5,639 nt of DNA from assembly GCA_900754075.1 (NCBI GenBank), contig CAAEBN010000050.1, forward strand, positions 1-5,639. Reading direction: 5' to 3'. A model generated the notes under the pieces. That model was not told the origin of the DNA. It saw only the letters and a program-made list of their open reading frames with translations, and did not search any database. The DNA comes from an uncultured Collinsella sp. Its GTDB lineage: Bacteria > Actinomycetota > Coriobacteriia > Coriobacteriales > Coriobacteriaceae. Made by a program: the position numbers and the translations under genes. Positions 1-4,300 of the stretch are shown here, piece after piece (position 1 is the stretch's first letter; every line of letters starts with the position of its first letter).

Positions 1-172
1 CGCTCGTCAGGTCATCAATCGTAATGTCGAAGCCCCAACGACGTTGCGTGCGGTACATAACGACCGCCGTGAGCAGAGCGCCGACCACGTAGGCCAGGCC
101 GTACCAGTAGATGGTGATGGGGCCCGCCGAGATCGCGACGGGATCAAGCATATGGTAGAGGTCGTTGAGCAT
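1..172 (-). CDS. lgt: Prolipoprotein diacylglyceryl transferase, N-terminal part (cut by window edge)
   Basis: Lgt is an inner-membrane enzyme. It moves the diacylglyceryl group of phosphatidylglycerol onto the lipobox cysteine of prolipoproteins, the first step of lipoprotein maturation. Only the first 57 residues lie in the window and the frame runs off the left edge. The protein starts MLNDLYHMLDPVAIS and continues with GPITIYWYGLAYVVG at about residues 17-31. This matches the family's N-terminal pattern of a DPV..S.GP segment followed by a WYGL..V.G stretch opening the first membrane helix (about 21-40). A basic RTQRR segment follows the helix, consistent with a cytoplasmic end. The ATG at 172-170 is chosen because AGGGAG and GGGG purine runs lie 6-18 nt upstream; a second in-frame ATG at 151-149 is less likely. 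It lies 108 nt downstream of the NifU gene on the same strand. I see no convincing promoter of its own, so read-through is possible. The catalytic region lies outside the window. Confidence 0.88.
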   Translation of the reverse strand, partial: MLNDLYHMLDPVAISAGPITIYWYGLAYVVGALLTAVVMYRTQRRWGFDITIDDLTS

Positions 173-178
173 ATCGAT

Positions 179-190
179 CCCCTGCTCCCT
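179..190 (-). promoter_or_regulatory. Ribosome binding site of lgt
   Basis: On the minus strand AGGGAGCAGGGG precedes the ATG at 172 with a 6-nt gap after the last G. It supports the start used for lgt, although it is less canonical than the AAAGGAG sites of the neighbouring genes. Confidence 0.55.
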
Positions 191-198
191 ACATACAA

Positions 199-231
199 AT
201 GCGGCCGCGGACCTTGCGCTCGCAGCCGCAT
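199..231 (-). terminator. Possible weak terminator or leader hairpin between the NifU gene and lgt
   Basis: ATGCGGC (199-205) and GCCGCAT (225-231) are perfect 7-bp arms around a 19-nt GC-rich loop that can add inner GCG/CGC pairs. Read on the minus strand, the hairpin is followed by TTGTATGT, a poor U-tract. It could be a leaky terminator after the NifU gene or a hairpin in the lgt leader. It is a weak call because the tail lacks a true T-run. Confidence 0.35.
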
Positions 232-280
232 ATTTGGGCGTAACGTCTATGCGGAGCGTACCGTCCGCAGCTTTCGCATC

Positions 281-559
281 TTAGAACGGCGCGTACTCAT
301 CGTACAGGTCCTCGGCCTCGCCGGAAGCATTGACCCGCTCAACGCGGGTAACGCCGGGCACGTGCTCCTTTAGGATGCGCTCGATACCCATGGAAAGGGT
401 CAGCGAGCTCATGGGGCAGCCGGCGCAGGCGCCCTGCAGCTCCAGCTTGACGACGCCCTCGTCGTCGACGCCCACATACTCCATATCGCCGCCATCGGCC
501 TGCAGGTTGGGGCGAATCTCTTCAAGAACCTTCTTAAGCAGCTCTTCGTTAACAGCCAC
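281..559 (-). CDS. NifU-like (Nfu-type) Fe-S cluster scaffold protein
   Basis: This is a stand-alone C-terminal NifU domain of 92 residues. The family binds a labile [4Fe-4S] cluster between subunits and passes it to apo-proteins in the cytoplasm. The diagnostic features are the N-terminal helix (MAVNEELLKKVLEEIRP), the LQADGGDMEYVGV segment at about residues 19-31, and the cluster-binding C45-A-G-C48 in GACAGCPMSS, followed by a helix ending in ILKEHVPGV. The length is normal for the single-domain form; no IscU-like N-terminal domain or A-type extension is present. The start is a GTG at 559-557, read as Met, placed by AAAGGAG 5 nt upstream. The last dozen residues (EAEDLYDEYAPF) are acidic and aromatic and look like a lineage-specific tail. 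No cysteine desulfurase or other Suf/Isc gene adjoins it here, so it probably acts as a carrier for an assembly system encoded elsewhere. Confidence 0.93.
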   Translation of the reverse strand: MAVNEELLKKVLEEIRPNLQADGGDMEYVGVDDEGVVKLELQGACAGCPMSSLTLSMGIERILKEHVPGVTRVERVNASGEAEDLYDEYAPF

Positions 560-564
560 AGGGG

Positions 565-571
565 CTCCTTT
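565..571 (-). promoter_or_regulatory. Ribosome binding site that fixes the GTG start of the NifU-like gene
   Basis: AAAGGAG on the minus strand sits 5 nt before a GTG codon at 559-557. No ATG lies at a suitable distance, so the site decides the start. Confidence 0.85.
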
Positions 572-581
572 CTCACAATAA

Positions 582-597
582 CGCGGGCACGCCCGCG
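582..597. repeat. Perfect GC-rich inverted repeat in the leader of the NifU-like gene
   Basis: CGCGGGC-AC-GCCCGCG is a perfect dyad with 7-bp arms. It lies 22 nt upstream of the NifU GTG and just upstream of its Shine-Dalgarno. On the minus strand TTATTGT follows it, too T-poor for a confident terminator. It may end transcription from the dCMP deaminase, be a 5' mRNA hairpin, or be an operator. Confidence 0.5.
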
Positions 598-729
598 GAC
601 AGAAGCTATGTTACTACAGCCATGTACCCGCTCACGAGCCGTCCATGCGCGCAGACGCGACTTTCACGAGTAGTCAATTTGGGCGGGGCTCTTTGAACTG
701 CATTCGTCGTCAGATGGCGACAACGCATA
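598..729. other. Intergenic stretch between the NifU-like gene and dCMP deaminase
   Basis: No coding frame here is convincing. On the minus strand a TAACAT box at 613-608 (4 of 6 matches to TATAAT) could be the -10 of a promoter for the NifU gene, giving a leader of about 40 nt, but the sequence 16-18 nt further upstream matches TTGACA poorly. A TTGACT at 677-672 has no -10 box at standard spacing. No strong terminator follows the deaminase stop codon. Confidence 0.3.
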
Positions 730-1254
730 TCACTGCTGGGCCTGTCCCCCGGTACCAATCTGGACATCGACGATGACCTGGCGGTAGCTGATGCCGCAGG
801 AGTCGAGAATGCGGCGGCTGATACGGCCGTCATCGGTGTCGGCATACTTATTGTCCAGGTAGACGACCTCGCCCACACCCACCTGCGCCAGGATCTTGGC
901 GCAGTCGTGGCACGGGAACAGCGTGACGTAGACCGTGGAACCCTCAAGGTCTTTGAGCGAGCCGCGGTAGTTGAGCACGGCGTTGGCCTCGGCATGCACC
1001 ACGTAGTTGTGCTTATCCTGCAACGGGTCGTCGCTCGTACCCCACGGGAAAAAGTCGTCGTTGAGCGCCGAGGGCGTACCGTTGTAGCCCACCGAAAGGA
1101 TGCGGTGGTTGGTGTTGGCGATGCACGCGCCCACCTGCGTGTTGGGGTCCTTACTGCGGCGCTGCGCGGCGATGGCCACGCTCATAAAGAACTCATCCCA
1201 GCTAATAACGTCGCGGCGCTTGCCCGACGCAGTTTGATGAAGATCGTCCGACAT
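730..1254 (-). CDS. Deoxycytidylate (dCMP) deaminase family protein
   Basis: This is a zinc-dependent cytoplasmic enzyme predicted to convert dCMP to dUMP, feeding thymidylate synthase and dTTP supply. The 174-residue protein has the complete cytidine-deaminase signature: H87-A-E89 (zinc ligand and catalytic glutamate) in VVHAEANAV, and P114-C115-H-D-C118 (two cysteine zinc ligands) in LFPCHDCAKIL. The preceding SVGYNGTPSA at about 55-63 and the N-terminal SWDEFFMSVA...SKDPNTQVGA region are typical of dCMP deaminases and distinguish it from tRNA adenosine or free-cytidine deaminases. The length is within the usual range (about 150-190). The frame is open for 27 more codons upstream, but the ATG at 1254-1252 is chosen because GGAGGTG lies exactly 6 nt before it and the upstream part would run through the promoter. 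It lies 83 nt downstream of coaX on the same strand. Whether it is allosterically controlled by dCTP/dTTP cannot be read from the sequence. Confidence 0.93.
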   Translation of the reverse strand: MSDDLHQTASGKRRDVISWDEFFMSVAIAAQRRSKDPNTQVGACIANTNHRILSVGYNGTPSALNDDFFPWGTSDDPLQDKHNYVVHAEANAVLNYRGSLKDLEGSTVYVTLFPCHDCAKILAQVGVGEVVYLDNKYADTDDGRISRRILDSCGISYRQVIVDVQIGTGGQAQQ

Positions 1255-1260
1255 GGCAGA

Positions 1261-1267
1261 CACCTCC
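1261..1267 (-). promoter_or_regulatory. Ribosome binding site that fixes the dCMP deaminase start
   Basis: GGAGGTG on the minus strand, with a 6-nt spacer, precedes the ATG at 1254. It is nearly the full anti-Shine-Dalgarno complement and decides against the longer open frame that extends to 1335. Confidence 0.9.
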
Positions 1268-1288
1268 GAAATCGCAATAGTTTGACCC

Positions 1289-1297
1289 ATTGTAGCA
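1289..1297 (-). promoter_or_regulatory. Probable extended -10 promoter of the dCMP deaminase gene
   Basis: On the minus strand TGCTACAAT gives a TGn extension directly before TACAAT (5 of 6 matches to TATAAT, at 1294-1289). The predicted start point is near 1282, giving a leader of about 28 nt. No good -35 hexamer is found 17-18 nt upstream, as is common for extended -10 promoters. Its position just after coaX suggests the deaminase can be transcribed independently. Confidence 0.5.
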
Positions 1298-1337
1298 GGT
1301 GGAAGGTGGAGACGTTTTTGTCCCATCGCCCCCATCG

Positions 1338-2189
1338 CTACGCGCGGCGGGGCTTTTGGTTGATGTGGTAGAGCTCGGCGAGACCCCGCAACGTCAGCGC
1401 ATCGTCGACCGTCAGGCTATGGCCGACAAGGGCCGCAAGCGCCTCGGCATCGTCGCCGGTAATGACGATGGGCACATCGCCCTCCCCCGCGGCCTTGGTC
1501 GCGCGCATCTCGGCAAGCACCATGTCGAGCATGCCGTCGATGCGGGCAACCTCGCCCAAGACCACGCCCGAGCGCATGGCCTCACGCGTGTTGCGACCGA
1601 TGACGTGTGTCGGCGCCGAGGGCTCAACCTGGGGTAGGCGCGCCGCAGCGGCCGAGAGGGAGCGGGCGCCGAGCGCCAGCCCCGGCGCGATAACGCCGCC
1701 GACAAAGGTACCGTGCGCGTCGATGACCTCGATATTGGTCGTGGTGCCCAGGTCGATCACAATGCACGGCGAGCCGTAGACGGCACGGGCTGCCACGGCG
1801 TCGGCGATGCGGTCGGGACCGATCTCGGCCGGGTCATCGTAGTGCACGGGTATGCCGGTCTTGAGGCCCGGCCCCACCGTGAGCACGCGCCCCGTGCAGG
1901 TACGGGAAAGCGCTGCCTTCCACGGGCGCTCGAGCGCCGGGACCACGCAGCTCAGCACAGCAGCCGCGGGCACAAGCGCACCCGGCATGCCCGCGTCGGC
2001 CGCCAGTGCGGCCATGACCTGCACGAGACGCATGCGTGCCTCGTCTGCTGTGATGCTCGACGGCGTGGTGATCTCGCACGTCGCAAGCGGACATTCCTGC
2101 GCCGCGGCCGAATCCTCTGCAAACAGGCCAAAGCGAATGAACGTGTTGCCCACGTCGACCGTCAATATATATGCGCACCCATTAAGCAT
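1338..2189 (-). CDS. coaX: Type III pantothenate kinase
   Basis: CoaX phosphorylates pantothenate with ATP, the first committed step of coenzyme A synthesis, in the cytoplasm. Members of the type III family generally need a monovalent cation and are not feedback-inhibited by CoA. The 283-residue protein shows the acetate/sugar kinase-Hsc70-actin fold motifs in order: phosphate-1 loop DVGNT (12-16), SCVVP (80-84), GPDRIAD (124-130), phosphate-2 loop DLGTTTNIEVID (146-157), GGVIAPG (164-170), and near the C-terminus ITGDDAEAL followed by LTLRGLAELYHIN. The family usually has TGG where this protein has T244-G245-D246, a change in the presumed adenosine-binding segment. The ATG at 2189-2187 is chosen because AAAGGAG lies 8 nt upstream; a further ATG at 2243 would place the start inside the promoter region. 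The protein is slightly longer than many members (about 255-265), partly through alanine-rich insertions. It is divergent from the OPT transporter gene. Confidence 0.93.
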   Translation of the reverse strand: MLNGCAYILTVDVGNTFIRFGLFAEDSAAAQECPLATCEITTPSSITADEARMRLVQVMAALAADAGMPGALVPAAAVLSCVVPALERPWKAALSRTCTGRVLTVGPGLKTGIPVHYDDPAEIGPDRIADAVAARAVYGSPCIVIDLGTTTNIEVIDAHGTFVGGVIAPGLALGARSLSAAAARLPQVEPSAPTHVIGRNTREAMRSGVVLGEVARIDGMLDMVLAEMRATKAAGEGDVPIVITGDDAEALAALVGHSLTVDDALTLRGLAELYHINQKPRRA

Positions 2190-2197
2190 CGTCGGCG

Positions 2198-2204
2198 CTC
2201 CTTT
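2198..2204 (-). promoter_or_regulatory. Ribosome binding site that fixes the coaX start
   Basis: AAAGGAG on the minus strand, with an 8-nt spacer to the ATG at 2189. It selects this start over the in-frame ATG at 2243. Confidence 0.85.
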
Positions 2205-2216
2205 CGTCTGCCCAGC

Positions 2217-2243
2217 AGTATATCGCCTACCTAAACCAGTCAT
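2217..2243 (-). promoter_or_regulatory. Probable coaX promoter
   Basis: On the minus strand TATACT (2222-2217, 5 of 6 matches to TATAAT) is a good -10 box about 28 nt before the coaX ATG, giving a leader of about 20 nt. The best -35 candidate is ATGACT (2243-2238, 4 of 6 matches) at a short 15-nt spacing. That hexamer is also one arm of the dyad at 2238-2255, so a protein on the dyad would block or modulate this promoter. Confidence 0.5.
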
Positions 2244-2255
2244 CCCAAAATGACT
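2238..2255. promoter_or_regulatory. Candidate shared operator between coaX and the OPT gene
   Basis: AGTCAT-CCCAAA-ATGACT is a perfect inverted repeat with 6-bp arms and 6-nt spacing. It lies between two outward-facing TATACT boxes and covers the -35 region of both. A dimeric regulator could control both directions from here. No regulator is encoded in the window, so the operator role is inferred. Confidence 0.4.
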
Positions 2256-2265
2256 AGCTTGCGGC

Positions 2266-2271
2266 TATACT
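2266..2271 (+). promoter_or_regulatory. Probable -10 box of the OPT transporter promoter
   Basis: TATACT matches TATAAT at 5 of 6 positions. No TTGACA-like hexamer lies 16-18 nt upstream; that space is filled by the centre of the dyad at 2238-2255. The promoter may therefore be weak or activator-dependent. The predicted leader before the OPT start codon is about 105 nt. Confidence 0.4.
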
Positions 2272-2318
2272 GGTGCGCGGTCGTTTGCGAGCTCACGCGG
2301 CGGCCCTTGGTAACCCGA

Positions 2319-2363
2319 CTTCCCGCGCCGTATCCGTAACGGCGCTCCCGGGGGAAGCGGATA
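2319..2363 (+). ncRNA. Structured leader of the OPT gene (candidate cis-regulatory RNA)
   Basis: GCGCCGT (2325-2331) and ACGGCGC (2339-2345) form a perfect 7-bp stem around the loop ATCCGTA. The flanking CTTCCC (2319-2324) and GGGAAG (2352-2357) can extend it by six pairs with a 6-nt bulge on the 3' side. The loop bases ATCCG can instead pair with CGGAT at 2358-2362, just before the Shine-Dalgarno, making an H-type pseudoknot. No poly-U follows, so any control would be at translation. I do not recognise it as a named riboswitch class. The pairing is seen; the function is inferred. Confidence 0.35.
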
Positions 2364-2368
2364 TACGC

Positions 2369-2375
2369 AAAGGAG
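2369..2375 (+). promoter_or_regulatory. Ribosome binding site of the OPT gene
   Basis: AAAGGAG with a 6-nt spacer (TTCTAT) precedes the ATG at 2382. It begins only 6 nt after the segment that can pair with the leader hairpin loop, so leader folding could affect its use. Confidence 0.85.
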
Positions 2376-2381
2376 TTCTAT

Positions 2382-4085
2382 ATGAGCAATCCCTCGAACC
2401 GCGCTTCGATGCGCGGGCAACTCACGCTGCGCGGCGTCGTCATCGGCGTCCTTGGCTGCGTGATCATCACGGCAAGCTCGGCCTACACCGCCCTCAAGAT
2501 GGGCGCCCTCCCCTGGCCGATCATTTTCGCTGCCGTCATTTCGCTGTTCTTCCTGAAGCTCATGGGCAACGCCAGCCTCAACGAGGCCAACGTCACCCAC
2601 ACCATCATGTCCGCAGGCGCCATGGTCGCTGGCGGTCTGGCGTTTACCATCCCGGGCGCCTGGATGCTGGGCTATGCCGACCAGATCAGTTGGCTCGACA
2701 TGTTTATCGTGGCACTCGCCGGCACTATCCTAGGCCTGCTGGCCACGGCACTCATCCACCGTCACTTTATCGTGGACGCCGCGCTTGAGTTCCCCACTGG
2801 CAACGCCGCAGCTCAGACCCTGCGCGCGACCGAGGCCGGCGGCAAGACCGGCAAGCAGCTCTTTGGCTCCATGGCCATCGCCGGCATCTACAGCGTGCTG
2901 CGCGACGCTCTGGGCATTGTGCCCAGCATGCTGTGTACGCTCAATATCCCCGGCGTGACCTTTGCCATCTATAACTCGCCCATGTTGCTGTCCATCGGCT
3001 TTTTGGTGGGCTTCGCCCCCGTCGCGTTCTGGTTTGCCGGCGCGCTGCTGGGCAACTTTGGCATCATTGTCGGCGGCACCGCTGCCGGTCTGTTTGACGT
3101 TATGACCGCACAGGGCATTGTTAAGTCCCTGGGTATGGGCCTCATGATGGGCTTTGGCGTCGCCGTCGTCCTCAAGGACATCCTGCCGCAGGTCGCCGGT
3201 ATCGTCCGCGGCCTCGCCGCCGACAGCTCCACCGACACCGACGAGCAGTCGCTCATCTCGGGCTCCCTTAAGCTCGACGCCGGTATCATCGGCCTGGGCG
3301 CTGCCGCCATCGCCGTGATCGTTGCCATCGTACTCGATCTTGGCCCCGTTCCAGCCGTCATCGTCACGCTGTTCACCTTTGTCACCACCATCATGAGCGC
3401 GCAGAGCTGCGGCCAGACGGGTATCGACCCCATGGAGATCTTCGGCCTCATCGTCATGCTCATCGTGGCAGCCTTCGCGCAGCTCGCACAGGTCAAACTG
3501 TTCTTTATCGCCGGCATCGTAGCCGTGGCGTGCGGCCTTGCGGGCGACGTCATGAACGACTTTAAGGCCGGCGCCGTGCTGGGCACCAACCCGCGTGCGC
3601 AGTGGATCGGCCAGGCCATCGGCGGCATCGTGGGCGCCCTGGTCGCTGCCGCTGTCATGGTCGCGCTCGTCACCGCCTATGGTCCGGACGCCTTCGGCCC
3701 CGACAAGAGCTTTGTGGCCGCGCAGGCAAGCGTGGTCGCCACCATGGTCTCGGGCATCCCGAGCGTACCGTGGTTCGCAGGCGGCTTTATCGCCGGCATC
3801 GTCATGTACTGGATCGGCATTCCGGCCATGATGATCGGCCTGGGGGTGTACCTGCCGTTCTACATGTCGCTCACGGCCTTCCTGGGCTCCTGCGTCAAGC
3901 TCGCCTACGACAAGTGGGCAGCCCACCGCGATGCCAACGCTGGTCTTTCGGACGAGGAGAAGGCTGCCAAGGATGCCGCCTTCCAGGAGCAGGGCCTGGT
4001 CGTTGCCAGCGGTCTGCTGGGCGGCGAGTCCATCGTCGGTGTTATCCTGGCGTTTGTCTCCGTCGGTTTGAGCCTGCTGGGCTAA
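2382..4085 (+). CDS. OPT-family (oligopeptide/metal-chelate type) membrane transporter
   Basis: This 567-residue polytopic membrane protein belongs to the OPT superfamily, bacterial TIGR00733-like branch. Known members take up oligopeptides or metal-chelate complexes, probably with protons; the substrate here cannot be told. Family landmarks in order are LTLRGVVIGVL (14-24) leading into the first helix and SAYTALKMG; NEANVTHTIMSAGAMVAGG (67-85); LEFPTGNAAAQTL (135-147); GMGLMMGFGV (251-260); MSAQSCGQTGIDPMEIFGL (338-356); DFKAGAVLGTNPRAQWIGQ (393-411); FVAAQASVVATMVSG and VPWFAGGFIAGI (444-472); GVYLPFYMS (488-496); and VVASGLLGGESIVGVILA (540-557). About 12-16 hydrophobic segments are likely. 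Charged stretches at about 275-297 and 508-537 are probable cytoplasmic loops. It is somewhat shorter than many TIGR00733 proteins (about 600-650) but intact at both ends. It is divergent from coaX, preceded by a structured leader and closed by a strong terminator, so it is probably a single-gene transcript. Confidence 0.92.
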   Translation: MSNPSNRASMRGQLTLRGVVIGVLGCVIITASSAYTALKMGALPWPIIFAAVISLFFLKLMGNASLNEANVTHTIMSAGAMVAGGLAFTIPGAWMLGYADQISWLDMFIVALAGTILGLLATALIHRHFIVDAALEFPTGNAAAQTLRATEAGGKTGKQLFGSMAIAGIYSVLRDALGIVPSMLCTLNIPGVTFAIYNSPMLLSIGFLVGFAPVAFWFAGALLGNFGIIVGGTAAGLFDVMTAQGIVKSLGMGLMMGFGVAVVLKDILPQVAGIVRGLAADSSTDTDEQSLISGSLKLDAGIIGLGAAAIAVIVAIVLDLGPVPAVIVTLFTFVTTIMSAQSCGQTGIDPMEIFGLIVMLIVAAFAQLAQVKLFFIAGIVAVACGLAGDVMNDFKAGAVLGTNPRAQWIGQAIGGIVGALVAAAVMVALVTAYGPDAFGPDKSFVAAQASVVATMVSGIPSVPWFAGGFIAGIVMYWIGIPAMMIGLGVYLPFYMSLTAFLGSCVKLAYDKWAAHRDANAGLSDEEKAAKDAAFQEQGLVVASGLLGGESIVGVILAFVSVGLSLLG

Positions 4086-4110
4086 GCCGAACAACAACGC
4101 ACCAACGCAG

Positions 4111-4148
4111 AGCGCGGGGTCGGAATCAATCCGGCCCCGCGCTTTTTG
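4111..4148 (+). terminator. Strong intrinsic terminator after the OPT gene
   Basis: AGCGCGGGG-T-CGGA pairs with TCCG-G-CCCCGCGCT across an ATCAA loop, making a 14-pair stem with one T-G wobble. TTTTTG follows directly. It starts 25 nt after the OPT stop codon and separates that gene from the DUF389 gene. Confidence 0.95.
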
Positions 4149-4194
4149 TCTATTTGACCCTTTAGATCCTCACGCCATTTTTAGTCATGCCGAC

Positions 4195-4213
4195 TGACCT
4201 GCCTTCCAGGTCA
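4195..4213. promoter_or_regulatory. Candidate operator upstream of the DUF389 promoter
   Basis: TGACCTG-CCTTC-CAGGTCA is a perfect inverted repeat with 7-bp arms and 5-nt spacing, ending 11 bp before the predicted -35 box. The position suits an activator or repressor site. It could also fold as a hairpin, but the predicted transcript starts downstream of it. Confidence 0.4.
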
Positions 4214-4224
4214 CCAAGCCTCGT

Positions 4225-4253
4225 CTGACACCTCACTCAGCGCGGTGTAGAGT
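4225..4253 (+). promoter_or_regulatory. Probable promoter of the DUF389 gene
   Basis: CTGACA (4225-4230, 5 of 6 matches to TTGACA) and TAGAGT (4248-4253, 4 of 6 matches to TATAAT) are separated by exactly 17 nt. A start point near 4260 would give a leader of about 40 nt. The promoter lies downstream of the OPT terminator, so this gene is probably transcribed alone. Confidence 0.6.
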
Positions 4254-4291
4254 AAAGACGATAGACATGAGGAGCGACTCGGAAGCCAGAC

Positions 4292-4296
4292 GAGGT
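4292..4296 (+). promoter_or_regulatory. Ribosome binding site of the DUF389 gene
   Basis: GAGGT lies 4 nt upstream of the ATG at 4301. It is shorter and closer than the AAAGGAG sites of the neighbouring genes, suggesting more modest translation. It supports 4301 over the internal ATG at residue 29. Confidence 0.6.
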
Positions 4297-4300
4297 AAGC

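Noticed and set aside
7..231. A 74-codon minus-strand frame overlapping lgt
   Set aside because: It lies in a different frame from the clear Lgt N-terminus and gives a low-complexity Ser/Arg-rich protein.
606..995. A 129-codon minus-strand frame overlapping the dCMP deaminase gene
   Set aside because: It is an out-of-frame translation with Ser/Arg/Thr-rich low complexity. The HAE and PCxxC motifs are in the other frame.
1255..1335. N-terminal extension of the dCMP deaminase by 27 codons
   Set aside because: The extension crosses a TGn-TACAAT promoter and the GGAGGTG ribosome binding site, and its residues do not resemble the family.
1322..1338. Direct repeat CCCATCGC at the end of coaX
   Set aside because: Two 8-nt copies nine bases apart in GC-rich DNA are within chance and form no recognisable element.
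907..1637. Two overlapping plus-strand frames (907-1371 and 1299-1637) antisense to the dCMP deaminase and coaX genes
   Set aside because: They are shadow frames of two genes with complete catalytic motifs. No start signals or domains are seen.
2190..2243. N-terminal extension of CoaX by 18 codons
   Set aside because: It would place the start codon inside the -35/dyad region and ignores the AAAGGAG site in front of the ATG at 2189.
2319..2363. Assignment of the OPT leader to the guanidine-III riboswitch class because of its GCGCCGT/ACGGCGC stem
   Set aside because: The shared stem sequence is probably coincidental. The loop here is only 7 nt and the rest of the recalled class consensus does not fit.
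2730..4097. A 455-codon open frame antisense to the OPT gene
   Set aside because: It is the mirror of a GC-rich transporter gene. The translation is rich in Asp, Gly, His and Ala, has no recognisable domain or membrane pattern, and lacks a ribosome binding site. Long antisense frames are expected with this codon bias.
4154..4183. TTGACC at 4154-4159 as the -35 of an alternative DUF389 promoter
   Set aside because: The bases 17-19 nt downstream (ATTTTT/TTTTTA) fit a -10 poorly, and the CTGACA-N17-TAGAGT pair is better.
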